From NCBI RefSeq assembly GCF_028640845.1, contig NC_080539.1, positions 366,067,233-366,131,232 on the forward strand: DNA of 64,000 bases, written 5' to 3'. A model generated the notes under the pieces. It was given only the letters and a program-made list of their open reading frames with translations. It was not told the DNA's origin and searched no databases. Origin of the DNA: Ahaetulla prasina. Its lineage: Eukaryota; Chordata; Lepidosauria; Squamata; Colubridae. The position numbers and the translations under genes are program-made. Of this stretch, positions 23,103-35,070 are shown one piece after another. How positions within the stretch are numbered: the first letter of the stretch is position 1; the number at the start of each line of letters is the position of its first letter.

Positions 23103-23324
23103 CTGGACCATCATTGGGGTGTCCACATGAAAAAAGTCAAGTCGTGACGACTTGTGATTCAACACACCTGAAAAAGGGTAGGCCTCAAACCTGCATTTTT
23201 GGTTGCCATTTTGACTTTTTTGCCCTCTCGTCGTCCTCCCACGGAGAGGAGGACCTTGAGAGCACGGCTCGATTTCTCCCACCCAGTCAATAAAACTACC
23301 TATGTCTATGTTGTTTTATTCTGG

Positions 23325-23640
23325 CTGTAAACCGTGGTAGCTCAGGCTGGTAAGAAGCCTGTTATTAGAACACAGCAGCCTGCAATTACTGCAGGTTCAA
23401 GCCCGGCCCAAGGTTGACTCAGCTTTCCATCCTTTATAAGGTAGGTAAAATGAGGACCCAGATTGTTGGGGGGGCAATAAGTTGACTTTGTAAATATACA
23501 AATAGAATGAGACTATTGCCTTATACACTGTAAGCCGCCCTGAGTCTTCGGAGAAGGGCGGGATATAAATGTAAATTTAAAAAAAACTGCCCTGAGTCCT
23601 CCGGGAGAAGGGCGGTATAGAAATCAAATAAATAAATAAA
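23325..23640 (+). mobile_element. tRNA-derived SINE with two successive L2-like tails
   Basis: It has the same head and body as 20350-20620. The 3' end carries two consecutive versions of the tail ('gccgccctgagtcttcgg' then 'ctgccctgagtcctccgg'), followed by (AAAT)n. Confidence 0.7.
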
Positions 23641-24112
23641 TATCTGGCTGCATCTTTGAGCTGTTTCCGTTTCCCAAAGTTGACTTCTCTTTAATTCTCT
23701 TTATTGTGTGAGGATTTTGAAGCCGGTGAGCAGGAGTGATGGTTGAGGTTCTGTTTGTATGGGTTGAATTGTTTGGTGTGATTTTATTCTTCGGGTTTTA
23801 TTTTGTTTTCCACAGTTCAGTCTAAGCCACTGTTTTGCATTGTTGTAGGAAAGCACTTGCAAACACAGCAGGGGGGCTGGAATAATTATTTTAAAATTTA
23901 AATATAAGCTACGCTGGTCACCTGGTACACATTTACAAATAAACAATCCCAGAATGGATTCTGTTTAATATGGAACGCAACACCAGAATATGATTATAGC
24001 CATATTCCCATTTTTATTATGGGGCAGAGGAAGCCAGAGGAAAAAGGAATAGAAGCTGCAATTTTTGCTTGAAATCTTGTTGGTGCATTGCTACATTTCC
24101 CTTTTCAGTGTA
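23641..24112. other. No recognisable feature
   Basis: Intronic non-coding sequence. Nothing supported. Confidence 0.35.
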
Positions 24113-24506
24113 CAGGTAGTCCTCAACTTACAACAGTTCATTTAGTGACCGTTCAAAGATAAAACGGCAGTGAAAAAAAGTGACCTAGGACCATTTTTCA
24201 CACAACTTTTGCAGCATCCCCATGATCACATAATCTAAATTCGGATGCTTGGCAACTGACTCATAGTTATGACAGTTGCATGACCCAGGGGATCATGGGA
24301 TCCCCTTTTGCCACCTTCTGACAAGCAAAATCAATGGGGAAGCCAGATTCACTTAACAACTGTCTTACTAGCTGAACAATTGCAGTGATTCGATTAACAG
24401 CTGTAATAGGAAAGGTTGTAAAATGGGGCAAAATTCACTTCACAAATGTTTCACCAAGCAACATAAATTTGGAGCTCAATTGTGGTTGTAAGTTGAGGAC
24501 TCCCTG
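24113..24506. mobile_element. Tigger-like MITE
   Basis: About 394 bp, starting CAGGTAGTCCTCAACTTACA and ending 'gtaagttgaggactccctg'. A well-preserved copy. Confidence 0.7.
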
Positions 24507-24607
24507 TGTTGATTTAAGTTTATGAACTTGAGCCAAAGAATAATAATTCTTTATTTCTTTTTGCCACCAAAATTAACTTAGGTGGATGGGTGACTATAGA
24601 TGTTTAT

Positions 24608-24652
24608 GGAAGGAAGGAAGGAAGGAAGGAAGGAAGGAAGGAAGGAAGGAAG
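24608..24652. repeat. (GGAA)n microsatellite
   Basis: A perfect GGAA array of about 45 bp. Confidence 0.9.
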
Positions 24653-24792
24653 AAGAGGAAGGTTTATTATTATTATTATTTTGTACACAGTTAAGATGCT
24701 GTGGCAACCAGAAAATGTAGCAATGGTTGGAATGGACTCCTTGCTTGGCACTGTAAAAAAAAACCAACCTTAAATGGTATAAAATCAAAGTA

Positions 24793-25395
24793 TAGGTAGT
24801 CTTTCACTTACAACTGGTTGCTTAGTGACCATTCAAAGTTATGACGAACCTCCCCACGGCTACTTACGTTGGGATTCAAAGTTCCAACAGCTCCCCTCCT
24901 GTGTTCATGTGATTGCATTTTGAGTGCTCGGCAGCTTGCATTTTCAGCTGTTTGCAGCATCTTATGGTCACGTTATGAATCAGAACAGAGCTGGAAGGGA
25001 CCTTAGAGGTCTTCTAGTCCAGCCCCCTGCTCAAGCGGGAGATCCAATACCATTTCAGACAAGTGACTGTTCAGGGCCTCTGGTGGCTCAGACTGGTAGG
25101 ACAGTCTGTTATTAACAGCAGCTGCTTGCATTACTGCAGGTTCAAGTCCCACCAGGCCCAAGGTTGACTCAGCCTTCCATCCTTTATAAGGTAGGTAAAA
25201 TGAGGACCCAGATTGTTGGGGGCAATAAGTTGACTTTGTATATAATATACAAAAGGATGAAGACTATTGCTTGACATAGTGTAAGCCGCCCTGAGTCTTC
25301 GGAGAAGGGCGGGATATAAATGCAAATTTAAAAAAAAAATCTATTATGAAATTGGCAGACTCCAATTACGGTCATAACTCGAGGACCACCTGTCT
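24793..25395. mobile_element. Tigger-like MITE broken by CR1 and SINE insertions
   Basis: Left part 24793-24975 and right part about 25345-25395 flank a short CR1 piece (24985-25072) and a SINE (25073-25340). Confidence 0.5.
25073..25340 (+). mobile_element. tRNA-derived SINE with L2-like tail
   Basis: The head 'tggtggctcagactggtag' and B-box 'ggttcaagtcccacc' are close to a tRNA consensus. The tail 'gccgccctgagtcttcgg' and poly-A follow. This is the cleanest copy in the window. Confidence 0.75.
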
Positions 25396-26424
25396 ACAGC
25401 TAAACTACTAGTGGATTGCAGAATGCTTGGTTTCCCCAAAAGAAGCACCTTGAAAGAAAAAAAAATCTGCTTCTACCACATGTTGGAATATCGTCTGTAA
25501 AAAAGAGCACAAAGGTATTGTTACAGCAAGCTGCCATTTTATAGCTCCGTGCAACTTCCCTTGGCTGGGTTACAGTTTGTTGGGAGACGGGGAAACCGAG
25601 ACACTCCCCCCCTCCCAAGAATTCCCTTTTCCAGCCTTCATTCCCATGAACCTCCCAAGCACTGGGCTCTGAACACCTGGATTAGTTTCAGCAAATTCCT
25701 TCTCTTTGCTGAGGTCATCAGGCCCCAATTAGCAGACTTGGCCAATTCCCCAGTTCAATCAAGCTGTCTCAGGTATTACAACTCTTTGGGAACTGGAAGA
25801 GAAAATAGCGTGGTCCCTTGGGAGCCAGGAGGAGAGTTTGTATGTTAAAACTTTGCCAGCATGCGCACAGATTTCAACCATACTGGTGTGTAATGATCCT
25901 CAGCTCAAAGCTTTGGATTTTTAATTTTTTTAAAAAAAGTGGGTTGATTTGAACCAAGAAAAAAAGAAGGAAAAGTATATGTAGTTTTATTCCATCAGGG
26001 GATCTGTCTACTATAAAACCCCAACAGTAGCCAGATTTCTCTCAGCCCACTAGAAATTTATAATAATTAGGGGCGAGTTTAATATTGGAGAGACCTAGGT
26101 TTAAAATCTTACAGGATGATCTGGGCTAGTCATTACCTGTTAGCAAAATTGGCTTGGAGACATGCAGCTTTTTGACCTGCTAATTCATGCAAGGAAAGTT
26201 TCTTCTGTTATTGTTGTTCTGCTTCTTCGCAGAGTCAGCCAGATGTTCAGACTGGGTTCGGCATTTTTATCCACCTATCGAGTCCTTCCCATGGACCTGG
26301 GATATAGCTGTTTAATAATATTCAGGTATTGTTGTAGGATGTCAGCTGTTCCAAGTCAAGCTGCCTTTTGCAATTAACCGATGGAGAATTTGTCAATGCC
26401 GATGGTGTCCAAGTGGTGCGCCAG
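25396..26424. other. No recognisable gene
   Basis: About 1 kb of intronic sequence with no frame, repeat or regulatory motif that I can name. Confidence 0.35.
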
Positions 26425-27018
26425 TTTTTTATTTTTATTTATAATCGAATTTGTATATCGCCCTTCTCCCGAAGGACTCAGGGCGGTTAACAGCCAGTTT
26501 AAAAAACACAATATAATACAAGTTAAAAACACTATAAAATTAATATAATTTATGGCCAAAATACTAAAAACTAACGATAACAATAAAACTAAAAACCCCA
26601 TTAAAACTACACTTTTAGGCTAGCCCTGCTCGATGAAATAAAAGAGTCTTCAGCTCGCGGCGGAAGGTCCGGAGATCGGGGAGTTGGCGAAGCCCTGGAG
26701 GCAACTCATTCCAGAGGGCAGGAGCCCCCACAGAGAAGGCCCTCCCCCTGGGAGCCGCCAGTCGACATTGTTTAACTGACGGTACCCCGAGGAGGCCCTC
26801 CCTGTGGGAGCGCACAGATCGATGGGAGGCTGTTGGTGGCAGTAGACGGTCCCTTAAATAGCCCGGTCCTAAGCCATGGAGCGCTTTAAAGGTGGTAACC
26901 AGCACCTTGAATTGCACCCGAAAGACCACCGGAAGCCAGTGCAGACCGCACAGGAGAGGTGTCACATGGGAGCCACAAGGTGCTCCCTCTATCACCCGCG
27001 CGGCCGCATTCTGGACCA
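26425..27018 (-). mobile_element. L2-type LINE 3' region with reverse-transcriptase C-terminus
   Basis: An antisense frame (26615-27019, 134 codons) reads VQNAAARVIEGAP...PLLCGLHWLPV...FKALHGLGPGYL...WNELPPGLR, the conserved C-terminal stretch of L2-like ORF2. It is followed by a 3' UTR and the tail 'gccctgagtccttcgggag' on the minus strand. The copy is 5'-truncated and lacks the catalytic RT and endonuclease. Confidence 0.75.
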
Positions 27019-27668
27019 AGAATGTTTTGCAATTGTACCCAAGGTGAATCTAAAAAGAATCTCTGTGGAGATTCTCAGTCATTCAGGTCATGGTATTGTA
27101 TCCATTTGTTTTAAATAAGATGCTTTTCAATAAAACAATATAGAACAATACAAAGCATCCACTCCGCTGGAGAAGCATCAAAACTGACGTACTTAAATCA
27201 ATATTTAAAGATCAAGCCCTCGTTTTTAGAAGCCTGGGATTTATTTCTGTAGTTTTTCAAAATTCTTACCTTGTCTGCTGAGGGTTCTTTTGGTAGTGTA
27301 ATATGTTAGATACGGTGAAGGAAGAAACGCAGGGTCAGGAAAGCCAGATAAACAACTGAAGTGGAGGTGGAGTTTTTGCAATTATATTCTCCACAACCTG
27401 GGATTGCACCCTGAAAACCTGTTGGGATTTCCATGAGATTAGGGAGAAAAGAAATATTTAATCATGCAGAGCTAATTTTTATTGCTAAAGGTTGCCCTCC
27501 TTATCAGGTAGTCTGAAAATTATTTTTTTAATAGGTTTGGCAGCCTGGAACACTGCTTATCTTCCTGCTCAGCAGTCTTGTAATTGATACAATTACCCTC
27601 CATGTATTTAATAATTCTTTCTTCTTATCACATCAATAATGACACTTCCCTTGTCATTTTTCTGAAGG
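27019..27668. other. No recognisable feature
   Basis: Intronic non-coding sequence. Near 27070 it shares 'gagattctcagtcattcagg' with other sites. Confidence 0.35.
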
Positions 27669-27671
27669 GCA

Positions 27672-28125
27672 ATAATAATAATAATAACAACAACAACAAC
27701 AACAACAACAGAGTTGGAAGGGACCTTGGAGGCCTTCTAGTCCAACCCCCTGCCCAGGCAGGAAACCCTACACCATTTCAGACAAATGGTTATCCGACAT
27801 TTTCTTAAAAACTTCCAGTGTTGGAGCATTCACAACTTCTGCAGGCAAGTCGTTCCACTTATTAATTGTTCTAACTGTCAGGAAATTTCTCCTCAGTTCT
27901 AAGTTGCTTCTTTCCTTGATCAGTTTCCACCCATTGCTTCTTGTTCTACCCTCAGGTGCTTTGGAGAACAGCCCGACTCTCTCTTCTTTGTGGCAACCCC
28001 TGAGATATTGGAACACTGCTATCATGTCTCTTTCTTTTTATTAAACTAGACATACCCAGTTCCTGCAACCGTTCTTCGTATGTTTTAGCTTCCAGTCCCC
28101 TAATCATCTTTGTTGCTCTTCTTAA
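27672..28125 (-). mobile_element. CR1 LINE 3' end with (AAT)n/(AAC)n tail
   Basis: The antisense CR1 terminus runs from 'gagttggaagggaccttgg' to 'caaccgttcttcgtatg', with a trinucleotide array at its 3' boundary (27672-27710). Fragments such as LELRRNFLTVRTINKWNDLP can be read. Confidence 0.8.
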
Positions 28126-28185
28126 GAGCAAGGATATGGAGGCTAAACCATGATGAACAATTGAGGAAACTGGGTATGTCTAGTC

Positions 28186-28858
28186 CAGGGGTCCTCAAAC
28201 TACAGCCCACGGGCCTGCCGAAGCCATTAATCCAGCCCATGCGGGACCATAAGGCTTCTCTGCCCACATCGCCCCATCCACTTGCTGGTCCCCACCTGCC
28301 AGCCGAGCGCAGGACTTACCTTTGCAACAGTGATGAAATGCAAATTTTTTTGCTACTGGTTCTGTGGGCATGGCTTGGTGGGGGGTGTCATGTGACTGGG
28401 TGGGCATGGTCAGGCTTTTTTTAAAAGCATTTTTTACTACCTATTCGCCCGAACTGGCAAATAAATGCTTTAAGAAAGTATAAAAAAAGGTCCAACAATC
28501 GCACAGCGCAGTTGATTGACAATTCAGCTGGCGAATAGGTAGTAAAAAAATGCTTTAAAAAAGTAAAAAAAGGTTCCGACGATTGTGCGGCAACACATTG
28601 ATCGTCGGAACCTTTTTTTTTTTTTTTTACTTTTTAAAGCATTTTTTTACTACTGGTTCACCCGAACTGGTAGCATTTCACCCCTGCTTTGCAAGCCCTG
28701 AAGGCTGGAAATGGAAGGTAAGGCCAGTGTTTTTGCCTGGCAGAGTGCTTCTAGAGGCAGGGGAGGCCAAAAACAGGGCGTGCGTAAGCCTCTTGGGCCT
28801 CTGTGTGTCTCGTTTTTGGTCTCCCCCACCTCCAGAAGCATTCTGTTGGCCAAAATGT
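28186..28858. mobile_element. hAT-like element hosting a nested MITE
   Basis: The 5' end is CAGGGGTCCTCAAACTACAG. The sequence resumes after the nested MITE with 'ctttgcaagccctgaagg'. The right end is not resolved. Confidence 0.4.
28328..28686. mobile_element. hAT-type MITE with internal hairpins
   Basis: Starts CAGTGATGAAATGC and ends GCATTTCACCCCTG. A perfect 8-bp duplication, ctttgcaa, lies at 28320-28327 and 28687-28694. Inside are extra inverted pairs, such as gttccgacgat...atcgtcggaac and aaagcatttttt around a centre. Confidence 0.85.
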
Positions 28859-28864
28859 GCTAGA

Positions 28865-28970
28865 GATAGACAGAGAGAGAGAGAAAGAGACAGAGAGAGA
28901 GAGAGAGAGGGAGGGAGGGACGGAAAGAGAAAGAGAGAGAACACACACACACACAAACACACACACAGAG
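28865..28970. repeat. (GA)n and (CA)n microsatellites
   Basis: Successive GA-rich and ACACAC arrays. Confidence 0.85.
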
Positions 28971-29508
28971 TTGTTGATTGTAAGCTCTTTGGGGCTGAGA
29001 AGAATTGCTGCAAAACAGAGTTTCCTGAAGTGGACCACTAGACTCCTAAACAATTTTAAAAATGATGTAGTAAACATAAAAGTCAACCAAAAGAACAACA
29101 TGCAAACAAAAGCAAATAAAATACCCCCAGGAACAAAACAAATTAAAGTTTTAATTTGTGTGTATTGGATTGCGCCACCCTCTATTCTATCTATATACTA
29201 CTAAAACTCTTGTCATCACTTGAGTTAAACAGTGCGTTGTGAGGCAACACTTTTTGAAGCTAGGTACTTCAAATGGACTAACTTAACAAAGATGTCAAAA
29301 ATCCCAGACTCCTGACTCCTGAGGGAATGAAATTTGGGAAACCTGTGGCTGCTTCAGTGCTACTGTCTGCTGCTGCACTGTGGTTACCTGATTTTCATTT
29401 TCAACATTCTGTGACAGTTTCCCAGCCGGTCTCACAATCCCTTCTCCCCCCCCCCCACTTCCCTCAAGCAGCAGGCACTTACTGGTAGGGTAGGTTTGGG
29501 CAGGGTAT
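28971..29508. other. No recognisable feature
   Basis: Intronic non-coding sequence. Nothing supported. Confidence 0.35.
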
Positions 29509-31345
29509 CTGAAGTGGGTTTCAGCAGGTTCTGATCAGTTCGGGAGAATTGGTAGTGGAAATTTTGAGTAGTTCGGAGAACCAGTAGTAAAATTTCTTTT
29601 TTTTTTTTTTTTTTTATTCAAAAAGTTTTACAAAATTTTTCCCCTTTCCCCCTCCTCCCCTCCCTTCGCAACCCCTCCCCGACTTCCCGGAACAAGCACA
29701 AGGTATAGTTAAAGTAAAACAAACATATGCTAAAAATTTTCGTCCCAACTTAATTATACCCTACAATCATCAATTCTAACTTCCCCAAAGCAATCAAAAT
29801 AATACATCATAATCATTCAAAACAGTCTGATAACTCTTAGTCTGATATCTACGTTGAATATAGTCAATCCATTTTTTCCATTCCTTTAAGTATCTTTCTT
29901 GCGTATTGTCTTTCAAAAAGGCTGATATCTTCGCCATCTCAGCCAAATTGGCAACTTTCAATATCCATTCTTATATTGTTGGTACTTCTTTTTTCTTCCA
30001 ATATTGTCCTATTAATAATCTTGCTGCAGTTATTAGATTTAAAATCAATTTAGTCTCAATTACTGTACAATCCGTAATAATTCCCAACAAGAAAAATTGC
30101 GGCAGGAACTTTATCTTCTTTTTCAGAACATTTTGTAAAATCCACCAAATTTTTATCCAAAAGGCCTTTATGTCCTTACAAGTCCACCAAATGTGAAAAT
30201 ATGTAGCGTCATCACAATTACATCTCCAACATTTTGCTTGCATTTCTGGATACATACACGATAATTTTTTAGGATCTAGATGCCATCTATAAAACATTTT
30301 ATAAAAATTTTCCTCAGATTCTGTGCCTCGTGAATTTAACATTTCTAACCCAAATTCTTTCCCACGTTTCCAATAATATTGGCTCCTGAAAATTTTGTGC
30401 CCACTTTATCATACAGTCCTTTACCAAGTCCCTTTCAGAATCTATTTCAAGTAACACATTATACAATCTCTTTATATGCTCCTGAGACTGATTTCTAATT
30501 TGCTTTACCAAATTTCCTCGTTCTGCTCTATACCAATTTTCTGATCTCCCTTCCATCTAGCATGTAATTGCTCATATTGAAACCAAGTATAATTTTTCCC
30601 TTCCTCTCTTAATACTTGCAGAGATTTTAACTGCAAATTACCTCTTTCAGTATACAAAAGATCTTTATATGTAATCATTTCCTGCTTCTGTTCTATGTTT
30701 ATATTTTCTACTGTATGTCTAGGACATGCCCATATAGGAACCTTATAATTTAGTTTATAAGAGTATTTTTCCAAACACGCAGAAGGGCATTTCTTAGCAC
30801 ATGATTTTAAAGGCCTTATCCACTTTTTGTCATAAATTAAATATGCATGCCATCCATATAACAAATCATAACCTTCTATATTCAAAATTCTGTCCTCTGT
30901 TAAATTAAACCAATCACTTATTGCAGAGAGAGCAGCTGCTTCATAATATAATTTAAAATTAGGCATTTTAAACCTCCCTTTCCGAGAATCTTGAATTATT
31001 TTCATTTTAACCCTAGCTTTTTACCTTCCCATATAAATTTGTTAATTCCTTCTGCCATTCCTCAAGATTCTTATCTTTCTTAATTATTGGTATCATCTGA
31101 AAGAGGAATAAAATCTAGGTAAAACATTCATTTTAATAGCAGCAATTCTCCCAGCAAAGATAATTGCAATTTTTCCAAACAATCAACTCCTTCTGAACTT
31201 TTTGCCATAAAACCTCATAGTTATTCTTATACAATTTCACATTTGATGACGTAATATAAACCCCTAAGTACTTAACCTTTTTACAATTTCAAATCCTGTT
31301 ACTTCCTCTAGTTTTTCTTTCTGTTGTCTGGCCATATTTTTATTA

Positions 31346-32104
31346 TCACTTTTGTCTTTTCTGATTTACCTTAAACCCTGAGACATTCCCATATTGATCA
31401 ATTATTTCCAACAAAGATTTACTAGAATTTATAGGGTTTGTTAAAGTAATCACCAAATCATCTGCAAAAGCTCTTAACTTATATTCATACTGTCTAACTC
31501 TAATTCCCTCTATCTCCTTGACTTCTCGTATTTTATCCAATAATGGTTCTAGAGTTAAAATAAACAATAATGGTGATAAAGGACATCCCTGTCTTGTTCC
31601 TTTCGCAATCTTAAAAGGTTCTGTTAAACTACCATTGATTATAATCTGTGCTGTTTGCTCTCCATAAATTGCCCTAATTATTCTTAAAAAACCATCTCCA
31701 AATTGCATCTTTTCTATTAATTTAAATAAAAAATCCCAATGCAATCGATCAAAAGCTTTCTCTGCATCGAGAAAAATAAATGCTGCTGGAATAAAATTTT
31801 TCTTTTCTAAGTACTCCAGTAAATTAACAATCTGCCTAACATTATTCCTCATCTGTCTCCCTTTTATAAATCCAGATTGATCATTGTGAATTCTTCGCTG
31901 CAGAATCAACATTAATCTATTAGCTATTATTTTAACAAAAATCTTATAATCATTATTTAAAAGTGAGATTGGCCTATAATTCCCAGGTTTAGAACAATCC
32001 TGTTCCTCTTTTGGTATCAATGAAATAAAAGAGGTTCTCCATGAGGGGGGAATTCCCCCTCCTAGTTGTATCTGATTAAATAATTCCTTAAGTGGACCTA
32101 ACAT
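31346..32104 (-). pseudogene. L1 ORF2 reverse transcriptase fragment
   Basis: About 250 residues covering the central RT motifs: PKPGNYRPISLLN-like, DQSGFIKGRQ, FIFLDAEKAFDRLHW, GTRQGCPLSPLLF and the catalytic FADD (YKLRAFADDLVI). The preceding endonuclease is missing. Downstream ORF2 pieces lie in other frames at 30505-31005 (with a Trp/Cys-rich segment), 30314-30556 and 29971-30342. The last of these carries a Cys-containing stretch C-WRCNCDDATYFHIWW typical of the L1 C-terminus. Confidence 0.75.
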
Positions 32105-32415
32105 CTCATCCTGTAAATTCCTATAATAACTCTATTTTCTATTTGTTGATTTGACTGAACAATTTCTTGCACCTCCTCCTCCACCACCTCCAATCTTTTT
32201 GCCAAACCTTGAAAAGCCATCAGGATATCTTCTCTTATTTTTTTATTATTCTCTTTTATTTCTTCTCTTATTTTCTCATTATTATCCATAATCTCCTTAA
32301 ACCTTTCTTCAGACACTTTCCCTTGCTCTTTAATCAGATCTTCTAAAGCTAGTTCAGAACCCCTTCTGCCCCCAGTCTTAGGTGGTTTAGTAGCCATTTC
32401 AGTTTTAAAATTCAC
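32098..32415 (-). pseudogene. L1 ORF1 N-terminal fragment
   Basis: About 105 residues: a basic, Gly/Arg-containing start and then a long charged coiled coil (about residues 25-95, with repeats such as EEIKENNKKIREDI). This is as expected for the L1 ORF1p trimerisation region. The RNA-recognition and C-terminal domains are absent, and the sequence passes almost at once into RT. Confidence 0.65.
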
Positions 32416-33422
32416 AAAATATAAGTCTAGAAACTTCTCTTTTCCCCTTTAAGTATAGGAGAGCTCAGTTCACTTCATTAAAATCCACATAACTTTTCTT
32501 ATCTTCTTATTCGTCATTTTCACTCCCGTTCAGGCGCCATCTTTAAGAGTCAATTAAAACAAAGGAGAAAAAAAAAATTCTCTTTTTTAAAAGGTAGAAG
32601 TCCGGAAATCAAAAATACTTGCAATCCAATAATCGTCCGCTTGCACTCATTCCGTCTGCTTAAAGAGATCCATAAAGATAAGACAATTAGCAGAGATGGA
32701 CACCTTCTTCTTTTCCTGCTTTTGCAGACACGCACTGAAGTCGGAGATGGCAGAAATATTTATGGGACCCATCGACCCTTCGAGGCTCTGCTTAATTAAA
32801 ACAAAGCCTCTGGGGAGGTCTACCAACATTCCTGCGCTCTTATCTTCCCCCTTTCATCCAGGGAAAAAGATTAAAGCCGGCTTTTCCTGGCTTTTACGAT
32901 ATTCAGTGCGGAGCCCCTTTAATTAGGGCTCAGCGAAGAGGTGGAGCCACCCGGAAGTCCCAGTAGTAAAACTTCTGACTGGCCCCACCCCATCTATTCT
33001 CTGCCTCCCAAGTCCCAGCTGATTGGGAGGAAATGGATATTTTGCAATAACCTTCCCCTGGATTGGAGAGGGAATGGAGATTTTACAATATCCTTTCCCT
33101 GGAGTGGGGTGGGAATGGAGATTTTACAGTATCCTTCCCCTGCCATGCCCTGCAAGCCACACCCTCCAAGCCACACCACGCCCACCAAGCCCGCCCACAG
33201 AACGGGTAGTAAAAAAAATTGAAACCCACCACTGTAGGGTATATTGGGTAGGGCAGGGTACGTTTGGTAGGGAAGAGATGGAAGGTTTTTCAATACACTG
33301 CCAGATTCTGACAAGAAAACTCAGTAAGGAAGCTGGAAAGAAGCTACTCCTACTCCCTGCTATTTTGCCCATCCTCAGTCCTTCTGCTTCTCTTCGTTTG
33401 TTCGGTTGCGGAGCTGGCAACA

Positions 33423-34482
33423 GATTCATAACATAACATAACATAACATAACAACAGAGTTGGAAGGGACCTTGGAGGCCTTCTAGTCCAACCCCCTGCC
33501 CAGGCAGGAAACCCTACACCATCTCAGTCAGATGGTTATCCAACATTTTCTTAAAATTTCCAGTGTTGGAGCATTCACAACCTCTGAAGGCAAGTCGTTC
33601 CACTTATTAATTATTCTAACTGTCAGGAAATTTCTCCTTAGTTCTAAGTTGCTTCTTTCTTTGATCAGTTTCCACCCATTGCTTCTTGTTCTACCCTCAG
33701 GTGCTTTGGAGAACGGCCCGACTCCCTCTTCTTTTTGGCAACCCCTGAGATATTGGAACACAGCTATCATGTCTCCCCTAGTCCTTCTTTTTGTTAAACT
33801 AGACATACCCAGTTCCTGCAACCGTTCTTCATATGTTTTAGCCTCCAGTCCCCTAGTCATCTTTGTTGCTCTTCTCTGCACTCTTTCTAGAGTCTCAACA
33901 TCTTTTTTACATCGTGGTGACCAAAACTGGATGCAATATTCCAAGTGTGGCCTTACCAAGGCATTATAAAGTGGTACTAACACTTCACGTGATCTTGATT
34001 CTATCCCTCTGTTTATGCAGCCTAGAACTGTGTTGGCTTTTTTAGCAGCTGCTGCACACTGCTGGCTCATATCTAAATGGTTATCCACTAGGACTCCAAG
34101 ATCCCTCTCACAGGTACTACTATTGAGCAAGGTACCACATATACAGTACTGGTGCATTTTGTTTTTTTGGCCTAAATGTAGAACCTTACTTTTTTCACTG
34201 TTGAATTTCATTTTGTTAGATAGCGCCCAATGTTCAAGTCTGTCAAGATCTTTCTGTAACTTGAGCCTATCTTCTGGAGTGTTGGCTATTCCTGCCAGCT
34301 TGGTGTCATCTGCAAATTTGATGAGTTCCCCATCTATCCCCTCGTCCAAGTCATTGATGAAGATGTTGAAGAGTACTGGGCCTAAAACAGAGCCTTGGGG
34401 TACTCCACTGCATACTTCCCTCCATGTGGATGTAGTTCCATTGAGGACTACACGTTGAGTGCGGTTGGTCAGCCAGTTACGA
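33423..34482 (-). mobile_element. CR1 LINE, longest copy, with (ATAAC)n tail
   Basis: The 3' end at 33455 ('gagttggaagggaccttgg') is capped by (ATAAC)n at 33423-33452. It is 5'-truncated at about 34482, where an LTR fragment begins. Confidence 0.8.
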
Positions 34483-34490
34483 ATCAGACA
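33528..34490 (-). pseudogene. CR1 reverse transcriptase C-terminal half
   Basis: A long minus-strand frame reads through the second half of the CR1 RT: SGVPQGSVLGPVLFNIFIND, ELIKFADDTKL (catalytic F-ADD box), NSEKSKVLHLG, then the thumb and tail ([37 protein letters not shown]). The frame is open for about 320 codons, so the copy is fairly young. The first catalytic Asp, the endonuclease and ORF1 are missing by truncation, and the last codons are shifted. The upstream end of the open frame runs into LTR sequence and is not CR1. Confidence 0.75.
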
Positions 34491-35070
34491 GCGATGAGGC
34501 TGAGGAAGAGTGTGGGCCAGTCCTGGAGGCTGGGGAAGGCCTGGATGAGGGCTCTGCGTCGGAGGCTGAGGTGGGGCCAAGACCATTGGGGAGTGAGGTG
34601 CAGACTCCAGAGCCTCCAGAGACTGACAGTAGTGAGACAGAGAAACAAGAGGAGCCTGTTCCTAATGCACGCATGAGAAGAGCTGCCAGAAGGCAAGAGC
34701 AGCTCAAGCAAAGAGGATGATTGGGAGTAGGGCCAAGAGCTGATTGGACCCTCCCATAAGGCTTAAAGGACCAGCAATGGCGTTTGGACTCTTTGCCGGA
34801 AAACAACGTTGATAGAATTACTCCTTGTCTTGCTGCATTTATTTCTTGTCAGCGTCTTCTGCTTTTGAACTTTTGCCAAGAAAAGCCTTTGGCAGTTTGC
34901 CTAATTAGACCAAGGTTGGTGATAGGACTGAGGAATTGTGTTGGGAGGAATTTGCTTTAATTTAGTTGAACAACGCTGAGAATGAAGTAATTCTCAGCTG
35001 TTCAAATAAAAATTGTTTGTTTTTACACTGACTGAGTTTCCTACTACCTACTTGGGCCTGGGTCATAACA
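34483..35070 (+). mobile_element. 5'-truncated LTR (related to the solo LTRs at 50.8-58.1 kb)
   Basis: Ends ...gggtcataaca. It contains an open frame from 34483 to TGA 34718-34720 encoding an acidic Glu/Ser/Pro-rich peptide with a basic end (NARMRRAARR). A TATA-like stretch near 34756 and an aataaa signal near 35010 follow. The 5' end is cut where CR1 ends, and no target duplication was found. Confidence 0.55.

Larger units (their letters stand above)
29597..32959 (-). mobile_element. Internally deleted L1 LINE
   Basis: A 3.36-kb minus-strand element. Its poly-A (poly-T on +) starts at 29597. Flanking copies of 'ccagtagtaaaayttc' (29581-29596 and 32960-32975, one mismatch) are the target-site duplication. 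It keeps a 5' region, an ORF1 N-terminus, the RT domain and the ORF2 C-terminus. The rest of ORF1 and the endonuclease are missing. Frameshifts break the ORF2 tail, so it cannot move by itself. Confidence 0.8.
29509..33234. mobile_element. hAT-type MITE split by an L1 insertion
   Basis: Left part 29509-29596 and right part 32960-33234 reconstitute one element of the 1236-1544 family, about 350 bp. The octamers at its outer ends, cagggtat and tagggtat, match at 7 of 8. The L1 must be younger than this MITE. Confidence 0.75.

Noticed and set aside
20350..25340. tRNA-like A and B boxes that could be called tRNA genes
   Set aside because: Heads are diverged and fused to SINE bodies and tails. 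No intact cloverleaf with a 3' terminator is visible.
28583..29204. Frames with R-E-R-E runs on both strands
   Set aside because: Products of (GA)n and (CA)n microsatellites.
34015..34806. Frames of 60-147 codons overlapping CR1 and the LTR on the opposite strand
   Set aside because: Shadows of the CR1 RT frame and of the acidic LTR frame.
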